Assembly (NCBI GenBank): GCA_900466745.1
Contig: UBNE01000003.1
Location: 343,365-407,364, forward strand
Length of the DNA: 64,000 bases
Reading direction: 5' to 3'
DNA from: Hyphomicrobiales bacterium
Lineage (GTDB): Bacteria > Pseudomonadota > Alphaproteobacteria > Rhizobiales > Beijerinckiaceae
The notes under the pieces are model-generated. The model saw only the letters and a program-made list of their open reading frames with translations, was not told the DNA's origin and made no database searches. The translations under genes were made by a program, and so were the position numbers. Positions 50,853-59,092 of the stretch are shown piece after piece (the stretch's first letter is position 1; each line of letters begins with the position of its first letter).

Positions 50853-53549
50853 TCAGGCATCGGCCGCGGTCAGGTCAAGCGCCCGCGCGATCAGCGCGGC
50901 CTGCTCGATCTCGTGGCGCTCGATCGAGCCGCCCGCCGCGACCGGCAGGGCCGGGCGGGAAACCGCGGCCAGCTCGCGGCCGGCGAAACGGGCGTCGCTG
51001 CGCAATTGCTGCTGCACGAAGGCGAGCGCGCCCTGATTCGCCGGCTCCTCCTGGCACCACAGCCATTGCGCGTCGCCGTGCCGGGACAGGGCTCCGGCGA
51101 GCTCGTCGGCCGGGAAGGGATAGAGCTGGTCGAGGCGCAGCAGCGCGACCTCCTGCTCCAGCCCGCGGCTGGCGCGCCCGGCGGCGAGCTCGTAGCCGAT
51201 CTTGCCCGAGCACAGCACGACCCGACGCGCCGGCCGCGCGGAGGCTTCGTCGACGACCGGGCGGAACGCGGTCCCGGCCGCCATCGCCTCCAGCGTCGAG
51301 ATGCAGGCCTTCTGCCGCAGCAGCGCCTTGGGCGCGATAACGAAGAGCGGCTTGCGCCAGGGCGCCTTCACCTGCCGGCGCAGGAGATGGAACAGGTTCG
51401 CCGGGGTCGAGGGGTTGGCGACGATGATGTTGCCGCCGGCGCAGAGCTGGAGCAGCCGCTCGATCCGGGCGGAGGAGTGGTCCGGGCCCTGGCCTTCCAG
51501 CCCGTGCGGCAGCATGACGACGAGGCCGGAGCGCAGCTCCCATTTCGCCTCGGCGGAGACGATGAACTGATCGACCATGATCTGGGCGCCGTTGAGGAAG
51601 TCGCCGAACTGCGCCTCCCACAGGGTCAGCCGATGCGGGTCGGCGAGGCTGTGTCCGTATTCGAAGCCGAGCACGCCATATTCGGAGAGGGGGCTGTTCA
51701 CGGCCTCCAACCAGGCATCGCCGGTCGCGACGGCCGCCACGGGCAGCGTCCGTTCGCCGGTCTCGACATCGTGCACGGCGAGATGGCGCTGGGTGAAGGT
51801 GCCGCGCACGCAGTCCTGTCCCGAGAGCCGCACCGGCACGCCCTCCGCCAGCAGCGAGGCGAAGGCGAGGGCTTCCGCCGTGGCGAAATTGATGTCGGTG
51901 CCGGATTCGATCGCCTCGAGGCGCGCCTTGTAGAACTGGGCGACCTTGGGATGAGGCCTGGCCTCGGCCGGGATCCGGCTGGCGGCGCGCCCGATCTCGC
52001 GCAGCCGCTCGACCGGCACTCCGGTTTCGACCGGGAGAAGCAGCGCCGGCTGGCCGGCCCGCGCGATGCCGGCCCAGGCTTCCTCGCCGGCCGGGCCGGC
52101 ATTGGGGCGCAGGCTCTCGATGGCGGCGTATCCGTCCTGCATCTCGGCCTTGAACGCTTCCGCGAGCGCCGCGGCCCGTTCCGGCGCCGTGGCGTCGAGA
52201 GCGGCGATGGCGGCGGTGAAGCTCTCGCGCAGCGTCGGGCGGCCGTCGATCGCGGCCCAGAGCTGCGGCTGGGTGAAGCGCGGCTCGTCGAGCTCGTTAT
52301 GGCCGTTGCGGCGGTAGCAGACGAGGTCGATCAGCAGGTCGCGGCGGTAGCGCCGCCGCCAGGCGAGGGCGAGCGCGGCGGCCCGCGCGACCGCGACCGG
52401 ATCGTCGCCGTTCACATGCAGCACCGGCGCCCCGACCATCTTGCCGATATCGGTGCAATAGCGGGCCGAGCGGCCCTCGCCGGCATTGGTCGTGAAGCCG
52501 ATCTGGTTGTTGACGACGAGATGGATGGTGCCGCCGACCTCGTAGCCGGCGAGCCCCCCGAGCTGCAGCACCTCGCTGACCAGTCCCTGGCCCGAGAAGG
52601 CGGCGTCGGTGTGGAGAAGCAGGCACAGCACGTCGTCGCCGCCGCGCCTGCGCTTGCCTCGCGCCAGGCCGGTGACGACGGGGGCGACGGTCATCAGATG
52701 GGAGGGGTGGGGCGCGATCGAGAGCCGCATGCGCCGGCCGTCATGCCCGACCTCGCCGGCATAGCCGAGATGGTAGGGCACGTCGCCGGTGAAGTCGGGG
52801 CCGCCATCGGTGAGGTCGCGGCCCTTGATCTCGGCCAGCAGCACGCCGACCGGCTTGCCGAGGACGGTCGCCAGCGTGGCGAGGCGGCCGCGATGCATGC
52901 CGCCGATCACGGTCTCGCCGAAACCGGCGAGGCAGGCCTCGCGCAGCAGCTCGCGCAGGAAGACGATGAGCCCTTCCGCCCCCTCGACGCCGAAGCGCTT
53001 CTTCGACGGAAACTTGACCTTGATGAAGGTCTCGAAGGTGTCGGCCAGGACGATGGCGTCGAGCGCCCGGTTCGCCAGATCGACCGGCGTCTCCGCGGCG
53101 AACAGGGCCTCGAAGGCCGCATGCAGCCAGTCGCGGGCCTCGTCGTCCTCGACCTGCTGCGCCTCGAGGCCGACGGTGCCGGCATAGAGCCGCTGCAGCT
53201 CGGCCGCGAGCGCCGCCGCCGTCGTCTCCTGTTCGGCTCCGGCCAGAACCGCCCTGACCGGCAGGTCGGGCCGTCCGGCCGCCTCGGCGCGCAGGCGCCC
53301 GAGCGCGGCGACGGCCGGCCGCGCGGCGAGGCCGAGCGGGTCGAGCGCCGCCTCGAGATGCCCGAAACGCCGGTAGCCCTCGATCAGCCGCAGGGCCAGT
53401 TGATCGCCATCGGCCGGCGCCGCCGGCCGTCCCGGCTCCGTCTCCTCGAAATGGACGCGCCAATCCGCCGGGACCGAGAGCGGATCGCGCCGATACCGCG
53501 CGTAGATGTCGAGGAGATACGCGCTTTCGGTCGCGACGGGCAGAGTCAT
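50853..53549 (-). CDS. 2-oxoglutarate dehydrogenase E1-like thiamine enzyme
   Basis: The 898-residue protein matches SucA/OdhA. It has the N-terminal YLLDIYARYRRDP segment, MHRGRLATLATVLGKP, GDVPYHLG, the thiamine-site HTDAAFSGQG, NNQIGFTTNAGEGRSARYCTD and CYRRNGHNELDEPRFTQP. It is a little shorter than housekeeping SucA (about 930-990) and has HRGRLAT where SucA has HRGRLN. No E2 or E3 gene is adjacent, so it may borrow them or act as a plain decarboxylase. Upstream on the same strand are a reductase and an aldehyde dehydrogenase, suggesting 2-oxoglutarate or a close keto acid as substrate. It could instead be a 2-oxoadipate-type enzyme. Confidence 0.85.
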   Translation of the reverse strand: MTLPVATESAYLLDIYARYRRDPLSVPADWRVHFEETEPGRPAAPADGDQLALRLIEGYRRFGHLEAALDPLGLAARPAVAALGRLRAEAAGRPDLPVRAVLAGAEQETTAAALAAELQRLYAGTVGLEAQQVEDDEARDWLHAAFEALFAAETPVDLANRALDAIVLADTFETFIKVKFPSKKRFGVEGAEGLIVFLRELLREACLAGFGETVIGGMHRGRLATLATVLGKPVGVLLAEIKGRDLTDGGPDFTGDVPYHLGYAGEVGHDGRRMRLSIAPHPSHLMTVAPVVTGLARGKRRRGGDDVLCLLLHTDAAFSGQGLVSEVLQLGGLAGYEVGGTIHLVVNNQIGFTTNAGEGRSARYCTDIGKMVGAPVLHVNGDDPVAVARAAALALAWRRRYRRDLLIDLVCYRRNGHNELDEPRFTQPQLWAAIDGRPTLRESFTAAIAALDATAPERAAALAEAFKAEMQDGYAAIESLRPNAGPAGEEAWAGIARAGQPALLLPVETGVPVERLREIGRAASRIPAEARPHPKVAQFYKARLEAIESGTDINFATAEALAFASLLAEGVPVRLSGQDCVRGTFTQRHLAVHDVETGERTLPVAAVATGDAWLEAVNSPLSEYGVLGFEYGHSLADPHRLTLWEAQFGDFLNGAQIMVDQFIVSAEAKWELRSGLVVMLPHGLEGQGPDHSSARIERLLQLCAGGNIIVANPSTPANLFHLLRRQVKAPWRKPLFVIAPKALLRQKACISTLEAMAAGTAFRPVVDEASARPARRVVLCSGKIGYELAAGRASRGLEQEVALLRLDQLYPFPADELAGALSRHGDAQWLWCQEEPANQGALAFVQQQLRSDARFAGRELAAVSRPALPVAAGGSIERHEIEQAALIARALDLTAADA

Positions 53550-53592
53550 GTCGGCGGCTTTCGGGAGGCGGTGGCGGCGTCGGCGATCGGGG

Positions 53593-54498
53593 TCAGCTCT
53601 TGGACGGCAGGCGCGGCGCCGCGACCCCGGCGAGGTCGCACCAGGCGTCGAGCAGCGCCGAGAAGTCCTTGCCGCCGAAGCCGCGCGAGCGGGCGAGCTG
53701 CAGGCATTCGCGCGCCGCCGCGCCCATCGCCAGCGGCACCTTCATCGCCGAGGCCGAGGTCAGGGCCAGGCCGAGATCCTTGTGGGCGAGATCGATCTGG
53801 AAGCCGGGCTCGATGTCGCCGGCGAGGACCTTGACCGGGAAGTTGGTCTTGAGATGGCCGTTATTCGCCGTGGTGCCGTTGAGGATGTCGATGGTGCGCT
53901 CGACATCGAGGCCGAAGCGGGCGGCGAGCGTCAGCGTCTCGGCGTTGAGCTGGCAGGCGGCGATAGCGAGGTAGTTGTTGACCACCTTCATGCGAATGCC
54001 GGCGCCGGCCGGGCCGCAATGATGGATCGTCGTGCCCATGGCCTCGAGCATCGGCTTGACGCGGGCGAAGTTCTCCGCCGAGGCGCCGACCATGAACAGG
54101 CACTCGCCGCGATCCGCATGGGTCGCGAGGCGCCCGACCGGCGCGTCGACGAAGCCGAGCCCGGCGGCCTCGACCGCCGCCGCGACCTCGTCGGTCGCGA
54201 GCGGGTCGATGGTGCTCATGTCGACCACCAGCGTGCCGGGCCGGGCATGAGGCACGATGCCGTCGAGCACGACGGAGCGGACCTCGGGATGGGCCGGCAG
54301 CATGGTGAAGACGATGTCGGATTCGCGGGCGACCTCCTCGATGGAGGCTGCGCCGCGGCCGCCGAGGGCGACGAGCGCCGCGACGCCCTGCGGGTTGACG
54401 TCGTAGGACAGCGTCGCGAAGCCCTTGCGCTGCAGGTTGGAGGCCATCGGGCGGCCCATCCGGCCGAGGCCGATGAAGCCGATTTTCGGGTTGCTCAT
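53593..54498 (-). CDS. 3-hydroxyisobutyrate/tartronate-semialdehyde reductase-family dehydrogenase
   Basis: The 301-residue enzyme has the N-terminal NAD(P) motif GFIGLGRMGRPMASNL and the catalytic lysine in GIRMKVVNNYL, followed by HKDLGLAL. The substrate loop reads DAPVGRLATHADRG where most members have DAPVSGG, so specificity is probably unusual. Relatives interconvert 3-hydroxyisobutyrate, glycerate or 4-hydroxybutyrate with their semialdehydes. ATG at 54498 follows AAGGAAA. It lies between the aldehyde dehydrogenase and the E1-like gene in one operon. Confidence 0.87.
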   Translation of the reverse strand: MSNPKIGFIGLGRMGRPMASNLQRKGFATLSYDVNPQGVAALVALGGRGAASIEEVARESDIVFTMLPAHPEVRSVVLDGIVPHARPGTLVVDMSTIDPLATDEVAAAVEAAGLGFVDAPVGRLATHADRGECLFMVGASAENFARVKPMLEAMGTTIHHCGPAGAGIRMKVVNNYLAIAACQLNAETLTLAARFGLDVERTIDILNGTTANNGHLKTNFPVKVLAGDIEPGFQIDLAHKDLGLALTSASAMKVPLAMGAAARECLQLARSRGFGGKDFSALLDAWCDLAGVAAPRLPSKS

Positions 54499-54593
54499 GG
54501 GCGTTTCCTTCCGGTTTCTCTGGATCATCACGCGTCCATTCGGACGCATGATGATCGATCTCATTGCTGGTCCGATGCTCTGGTCGGCCGGGC

Positions 54594-56021
54594 TCAGGCG
54601 AGCAGGTAGCTGGTCTTGATCTGGGTATAGAACTCGACGGCGTAGCGCCCCTGCTCGCGCGGCCCGTGGCTCGACGCCTTCCGGCCGCCGAACGGCGTGT
54701 GGTAGTCGACGCCGGCCGTGGGCAGGTTGAGCATGGTCATGCCGGCCTCGACATTGCGCTGGAAATGCCGGGCATGCTTCATCGAGGTGGTGCAGATGCC
54801 GGCCGACAGGCCGTAATCGGTGTCGTTGGCGACGGCGAGCGCCTCCTCGTAATCGGCGACGCGGATCACCGTCGCGACCGGGCCGAAGACCTCCTCGCGG
54901 TTGATGCGCATCGCATTGGTGGTGTCGGCGAACAGGGTCGGGGCGAGGTAGTAGCCCTTGGTGTCGAGCTCGAGCGCCTCGCCGCCGGTCGCCAGCCGGG
55001 CATTCTCGCTCTTGGCGATGTCGATATAGCCGAGGTTCTTGCGGAACTGCGCGTCGTCGATCACCGGGCCGATCTGGGTCTCGGCCTTGAGCGCGTGGCC
55101 GACGCGCAGTTTGGCGATGCGGTCGGCGCAGGCCTTCACGAAGGCGTCGTGGATGCCGCTCGTCACGATCAGGCGGCTCGAGGCGGTGCAGCGCTGGCCC
55201 TGCTGGAAGAAGGCGCCGTTGACGGCGATGTCGGCGGCGAGGTCGAGATCGGCATCGTCGAGCACGACGAGCGGGTTCTTGCCGCCCATCTCCATCTGGC
55301 AGCGGATCAGCCGCTCGGCGCAGGCGACGGCGATGCGCCGGCCGGTGGTCGAGGAGCCGGTGAAGGAGATCGCGTCGGCCTGGGCGATGACGGCGGCGCC
55401 GACATCCGGGCCGGCGCCGATCAGCAGGTTGAACACCCCGGCCGGGATGCCGGAGGCGGCGACGATCTCGGCGATCGCCACGGAGATGCCGGGCGTCTTC
55501 TCGGAGGGCTTCCAGACCACGCCGTTGCCGAAGGCGAGCGCCGGGGCGATCTTCCACATCGGGGTCGCGACCGGGAAGTTCCAGGGCGTGATCAGGCCGA
55601 CGACGCCGACCGGGTCGCGGGTGATCTCGACATCGACGTTCGGCCGCACCGAGCCGAGCTTCTCACCGGGCAGGCGCAGCGCCTCGCCGGCGAAGAAGCG
55701 CGCGATATGGCCGGCGCGCATCACCTCGCCGAGCGCGTCCGGGACGGTCTTACCGCCCTCGCGGGCCAGGATCTGGGCGAGCTTGTCCTTGTTGTCGAAG
55801 ATGCCGCGGGCGATCGCCTCGAGGACCAGCGAGCGCTGCTCCAGCGTGGCGCGGCCCCAGGCGGGCTGGGCCTTGCGGGCGGCGGCGAAGGCGGCCTCGA
55901 CCTCGCCGGTGCCGGCGAGCCCATAGGTCGCGATCAGGTCGCTGAGGTCGGAGGGGTTGCGGATTTCGAGAGCCTGCGCGCCGCCGACCCAGTTTCCGCC
56001 AATCAGATTCTTCTCGAGCAT
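54594..56021 (-). CDS. NAD(P)-dependent (semi)aldehyde dehydrogenase
   Basis: The 475-residue enzyme has ITPWNFPVATPMWK, SFTGSSTTGRRIA, the catalytic-Glu motif EMGGKNPLVVLDDADLD and the nucleophile in GQRCTA. Overall wording is closest to 2-oxoglutarate semialdehyde (2,5-dioxovalerate) dehydrogenases, which would supply 2-oxoglutarate to the E1-like enzyme two genes on; succinate-semialdehyde dehydrogenase is the main alternative. It is first in the operon and divergent from a TRAP receptor. Family sure, substrate inferred. Confidence 0.9.
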   Translation of the reverse strand: MLEKNLIGGNWVGGAQALEIRNPSDLSDLIATYGLAGTGEVEAAFAAARKAQPAWGRATLEQRSLVLEAIARGIFDNKDKLAQILAREGGKTVPDALGEVMRAGHIARFFAGEALRLPGEKLGSVRPNVDVEITRDPVGVVGLITPWNFPVATPMWKIAPALAFGNGVVWKPSEKTPGISVAIAEIVAASGIPAGVFNLLIGAGPDVGAAVIAQADAISFTGSSTTGRRIAVACAERLIRCQMEMGGKNPLVVLDDADLDLAADIAVNGAFFQQGQRCTASSRLIVTSGIHDAFVKACADRIAKLRVGHALKAETQIGPVIDDAQFRKNLGYIDIAKSENARLATGGEALELDTKGYYLAPTLFADTTNAMRINREEVFGPVATVIRVADYEEALAVANDTDYGLSAGICTTSMKHARHFQRNVEAGMTMLNLPTAGVDYHTPFGGRKASSHGPREQGRYAVEFYTQIKTSYLLA

Positions 56022-56121
56022 CGCTGCAGCACTCCATCGGTGGTTTCGCCGTCCGGCCCGCTTCGGCGCGGCCGGGAATGAAATTCGACTAGCACCATCT
56101 CGATCACCATGCTAGATTTGA

Positions 56122-56139
56122 ATTGTAAATTCATACAAT
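56122..56139. promoter_or_regulatory. ATTGTA-N6-TACAAT inverted repeat in divergent promoter region
   Basis: ATTGTA (56122-56127) and TACAAT (56134-56139) are exact inverted halves around AATTCA, in a 161-base gap between the divergent aldehyde dehydrogenase and TRAP receptor genes. It looks like a dimer-binding operator. The IclR protein at 49978 is the nearest regulator, but the link is inferred. Confidence 0.45.
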
Positions 56140-56182
56140 GAATAATCTCTCGATCATCGAGAGCGAGGAGCTGGAGGAAGGC

Positions 56183-57271
56183 ATGAGGAAGCGCGATTTT
56201 CTGAAAACGGCGGCGGCCGGCGCCGCGAGCAGCGTGGCGATCGCCGCGCCCGCCATCGCCCAGAGCGAGCCCACGATCCGCTGGCGGCTGGTGTCCAGCT
56301 TCCCGAAGAACATCGACGTCCTCTATGGCTGCGCCGAAGTCATGGCGAAGAACCTGGCCGAGGCGACGGACGGCAAGTTCCAGATCCAGGTCTTCGCCGC
56401 CGGCGAGGTCGTGCCGGCGCTGCAGGCGATGGACGCGGTCTCGAACAACACGGTCGAGATCTGCCATACCGCGGCCTATTACTATGTCGGCAAGGACCCG
56501 ACCTTCGCGCTCGGCACCCATGTTCCGTTCGGCCTCAACACGCGCCAGCAGAACGCCTGGATCTACGATGGCGAAGGCAAGAAACTGCTCGACGATTTCT
56601 TCCGCAAGTTCAACATCGTCGCGCTGCCCGGCGGCAACACCGGCTGCCAGATGGGCGGTTGGTTCCGCAAGGAGATCACCGAAGTCGCCGATCTCAAGGG
56701 CCTGAAGTTCCGCATCTCGGGGCTGGGCGGCAGCATCCTGGCCAAGCTCGGCGCGGTGCCGCAGCAGGTCGGCGGCGGCGACATCTATCCGGCGCTGGAG
56801 CGCGGCACGATCGACGCGGCCGAGTTCAACGGGCCTTATGACGACGAGCGCCTCGGCCTCTACCGCGTCGCGCCCTATTACTACTATCCCGGCTTCTGGG
56901 ACGGCACCTCGATGGAGCACTTCTTCATCAATGCCGCCCAGTGGGAGAAGCTGCCCAAGCACTATCAGGCTGCGCTGACCGCCGCCGCGGCGCTCGCCAA
57001 CATCGACGCCGTCGCGCGCTACGACAACCTCAACCCGCCGGCGCTGCGCCGGGTGGTGGCGAGCGGCGCCAAGCTGCGGCCCTTCCCGGCTCCGATCATC
57101 GACGCCGCCTACAAGGCGTCGCAGGAGCTGTATGAGGAGCTCTGCGCCAGCAATGCGGAGTTCAAGAAGATCTATGAGAGCGCGCGGCGCTTCCAGCAGG
57201 ACTCCGCGACCTGGAACCAGGTCTCGGAATATTCCTACGACAGCATCGTGCTGAGGGCGCTCCGCCGCTGA
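56183..57271 (+). CDS. TRAP transporter solute receptor, TakP-like (keto-acid type)
   Basis: The 362-residue receptor has a twin-arginine-like leader (MRKRDFLKTAAAGAASS, cleavage near AIAQ) and the DctP/TakP fold with GGNTGCQMGGWFRKEI and EFNGPYDDERLGLYR, segments typical of receptors for 2-oxo acids. ATG at 56183 follows GGAGGAAGG; a longer frame from 56138 is less likely. No DctQ or DctM gene follows, so it must dock with a permease encoded elsewhere. It is divergent from the semialdehyde dehydrogenase operon and ends at a strong terminator. Confidence 0.9.
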   Translation: MRKRDFLKTAAAGAASSVAIAAPAIAQSEPTIRWRLVSSFPKNIDVLYGCAEVMAKNLAEATDGKFQIQVFAAGEVVPALQAMDAVSNNTVEICHTAAYYYVGKDPTFALGTHVPFGLNTRQQNAWIYDGEGKKLLDDFFRKFNIVALPGGNTGCQMGGWFRKEITEVADLKGLKFRISGLGGSILAKLGAVPQQVGGGDIYPALERGTIDAAEFNGPYDDERLGLYRVAPYYYYPGFWDGTSMEHFFINAAQWEKLPKHYQAALTAAAALANIDAVARYDNLNPPALRRVVASGAKLRPFPAPIIDAAYKASQELYEELCASNAEFKKIYESARRFQQDSATWNQVSEYSYDSIVLRALRR

Positions 57272-57319
57272 CGGCACCGGCGCGTCGGCCGCAAGGCCGG
57301 GCGCGCGACGCCCGACTGA

Positions 57320-57361
57320 GCAAGAGCCGGAAGCGGAACCCGCTTCCGGCTCTTGCTTTTT
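57320..57361 (+). terminator. Strong Rho-independent terminator after the TRAP receptor gene
   Basis: A perfect 17-base-pair stem (57320-57336 with 57340-57356), a three-base AAC loop and then TTTTT. It ends the receptor transcript and, being symmetrical, may also serve the convergent methylsuccinyl-CoA dehydrogenase-like operon. Confidence 0.95.
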
Positions 57362-57422
57362 GCGTTTGGGAGGACGCGGCCTGACCGGAATGACCGCGTG
57401 TTCCCGCGTAAGATCGACCTGT

Positions 57423-59084
57423 CTAGTTCGAGCGGCCGAGCAGCCCGCGCGCGATGACCTGGGCCTGGATTTCGGCCGCGCCCTCGAAGATCGACAGGAT
57501 GCGCGCGTCGCAGAGCACGCGGCTGATCGGGTATTCGAGCGCGTAGCCGTTGCCGCCATGGATCTGCAGTGCGCAATCGGCGTTGCTGAAGGCGACGCGC
57601 GCGGCGAGCAGCTTAGCCATGCCGGCCTCGATGTCGCAGCGGCGGTCGGCATCCTTCTGCCGGGCGGCGAAATAGGAGAGCTGACGCGCCATCATCGTCT
57701 CGGTCGCCATGAAGGCGAGCTTGGCGTGGACGCGCGGGAAGGCCAGGATCGCCTTGCCGAACTGGGCGCGGCTCTGCGCATAGGAGAGGCCGAGCTCGAG
57801 CGCGTTCTGGGCGACGCCGAGCGCGCGGGCCGCGGTCTGGATGCGGGCGCTCTCGAAGGTCTCCATGAGCTGCTTGAAGCCCTGCCCCTCGACGCCGCCG
57901 AGCAGGCCGGAGACCGGCACCGCGAAGCCGTCGAAGGAGATCTCGTATTCCTTCATGCCGCGATAGCCGAGAACCGGGATCTCCGTGCCGCTCATGCCCG
58001 GCGCCGGGAACGGGTCGGCCTCGGTGCCGCGCGGCTTTTCGGCCAGCAGCATCGACAGGCCGCGATAGCCTTCGGCCTGCGGGTCGGTGCGCACCAGCAG
58101 CGTCATCAGGTCGGAGCGCGAGCCATGCGTGATCCAGGTCTTGGCGCCGTGGACGCGATAGACGTCGCCGTCGCGCACCGCGCGCGTTCGCAGGCTGCCG
58201 AGGTCGGAGCCGGTATTCGGCTCGGTGAACACCGCCGTCGGCAGGATCTCGCCCGAGGCGAGCCGCGGCAGCCAGTGCTGCTTCTGCTCCTCGGTGCCGC
58301 CCAGGCGGATCAGCTCGGCCGCGATCTCGGAGCGCGTGCCGAGCGAGCCGACACCGATATAGCCGCCGCTCAGCGCCTCGGAGACGAGGCACATCGCCAC
58401 CTTGCCGAGGCCGGTGCCGCCATAGTCCTCCGGGATCGTCAGCCCGAACACGCCCATATCGGCGAGCTTCTGCACCAGCTCCAGCGGGATCAGCTCGTCG
58501 CGCGCATGCCAGCCCGGCGCATGCGGCGCGACCTCGCTGGCGGCGAAGCGCAGGAACTGTTCGCGCGTCGCCTCCAGGATGTCGTCGTCGAGGCCGGGCT
58601 CGCCGAAGCGGCCTTCGGCCAGCTCCCCGGCGAGCGCGCGCCGCGCGGTTTCGAGGGCCGGGCCGTGCGCGAGCCGGGCCAGGGCCGGCGCGGCGGCGAA
58701 GGCCGCGACGGCGTCCTGCGTGAGGCCGAGCTCGGTGGGTCGCGCGGTCTCGGTCTGGCTCATGGCGATGCCGCCCGCGAGCTGCGCCCCGTATTCGGCG
58801 AAGCCGAGATGCAGGATCGCCGCTTCCGCGACGCCGAGGCGCCCGCTAGTGGCGAGGCGGTCGGCCCAGGACAGGGTCTGGCGCAGCGCCTCGACATAGG
58901 TCGCCTGCCAGGCGAAGCCATGCGCGGCGAACTGGTGCGTCTCGAGGCGCCCGGCGTCGACGCGGCCCTCGGGCGCCAGCATCGGCAGGACGGCGGCGCG
59001 GGTGGCGGCGTGCAGCGTCTCGGCCGCCGCGAGCAGGGAGGCGCAGGTCGCGAGCAGCGCGTCGTGGTCGGTGGTGTTCGGCAT
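57423..59084 (-). CDS. Methylsuccinyl-CoA dehydrogenase-like acyl-CoA dehydrogenase with long N-terminal extension
   Basis: The 553-residue flavoenzyme has about 160 extra N-terminal residues before a full acyl-CoA dehydrogenase core (EDYGGTGLGKVA, FTEPNTGSDLGSL, KTWITHGSRSD, SRAQFGKAI) and a catalytic Glu near 534 in SIFEGAAEIQ. This length and layout are those of (2S)-methylsuccinyl-CoA dehydrogenase (Mcd) of the ethylmalonyl-CoA pathway, which makes mesaconyl-C1-CoA. It follows by eight bases a gene resembling mesaconyl-CoA C1-C4 transferase, which supports the call. It could be a paralogue acting on another branched acyl-CoA. Confidence 0.8.
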   Translation of the reverse strand: MPNTTDHDALLATCASLLAAAETLHAATRAAVLPMLAPEGRVDAGRLETHQFAAHGFAWQATYVEALRQTLSWADRLATSGRLGVAEAAILHLGFAEYGAQLAGGIAMSQTETARPTELGLTQDAVAAFAAAPALARLAHGPALETARRALAGELAEGRFGEPGLDDDILEATREQFLRFAASEVAPHAPGWHARDELIPLELVQKLADMGVFGLTIPEDYGGTGLGKVAMCLVSEALSGGYIGVGSLGTRSEIAAELIRLGGTEEQKQHWLPRLASGEILPTAVFTEPNTGSDLGSLRTRAVRDGDVYRVHGAKTWITHGSRSDLMTLLVRTDPQAEGYRGLSMLLAEKPRGTEADPFPAPGMSGTEIPVLGYRGMKEYEISFDGFAVPVSGLLGGVEGQGFKQLMETFESARIQTAARALGVAQNALELGLSYAQSRAQFGKAILAFPRVHAKLAFMATETMMARQLSYFAARQKDADRRCDIEAGMAKLLAARVAFSNADCALQIHGGNGYALEYPISRVLCDARILSIFEGAAEIQAQVIARGLLGRSN

Positions 59085-59092
59085 GATCGGTC

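Noticed and set aside
50913..53834. A 973-codon open frame on the plus strand opposite the E1-like gene
   Set aside because: It mirrors the GC-rich codon pattern of the real gene, is rich in Arg/Gly/Asp/His with no domain, and the minus-strand frame has clear family motifs throughout.
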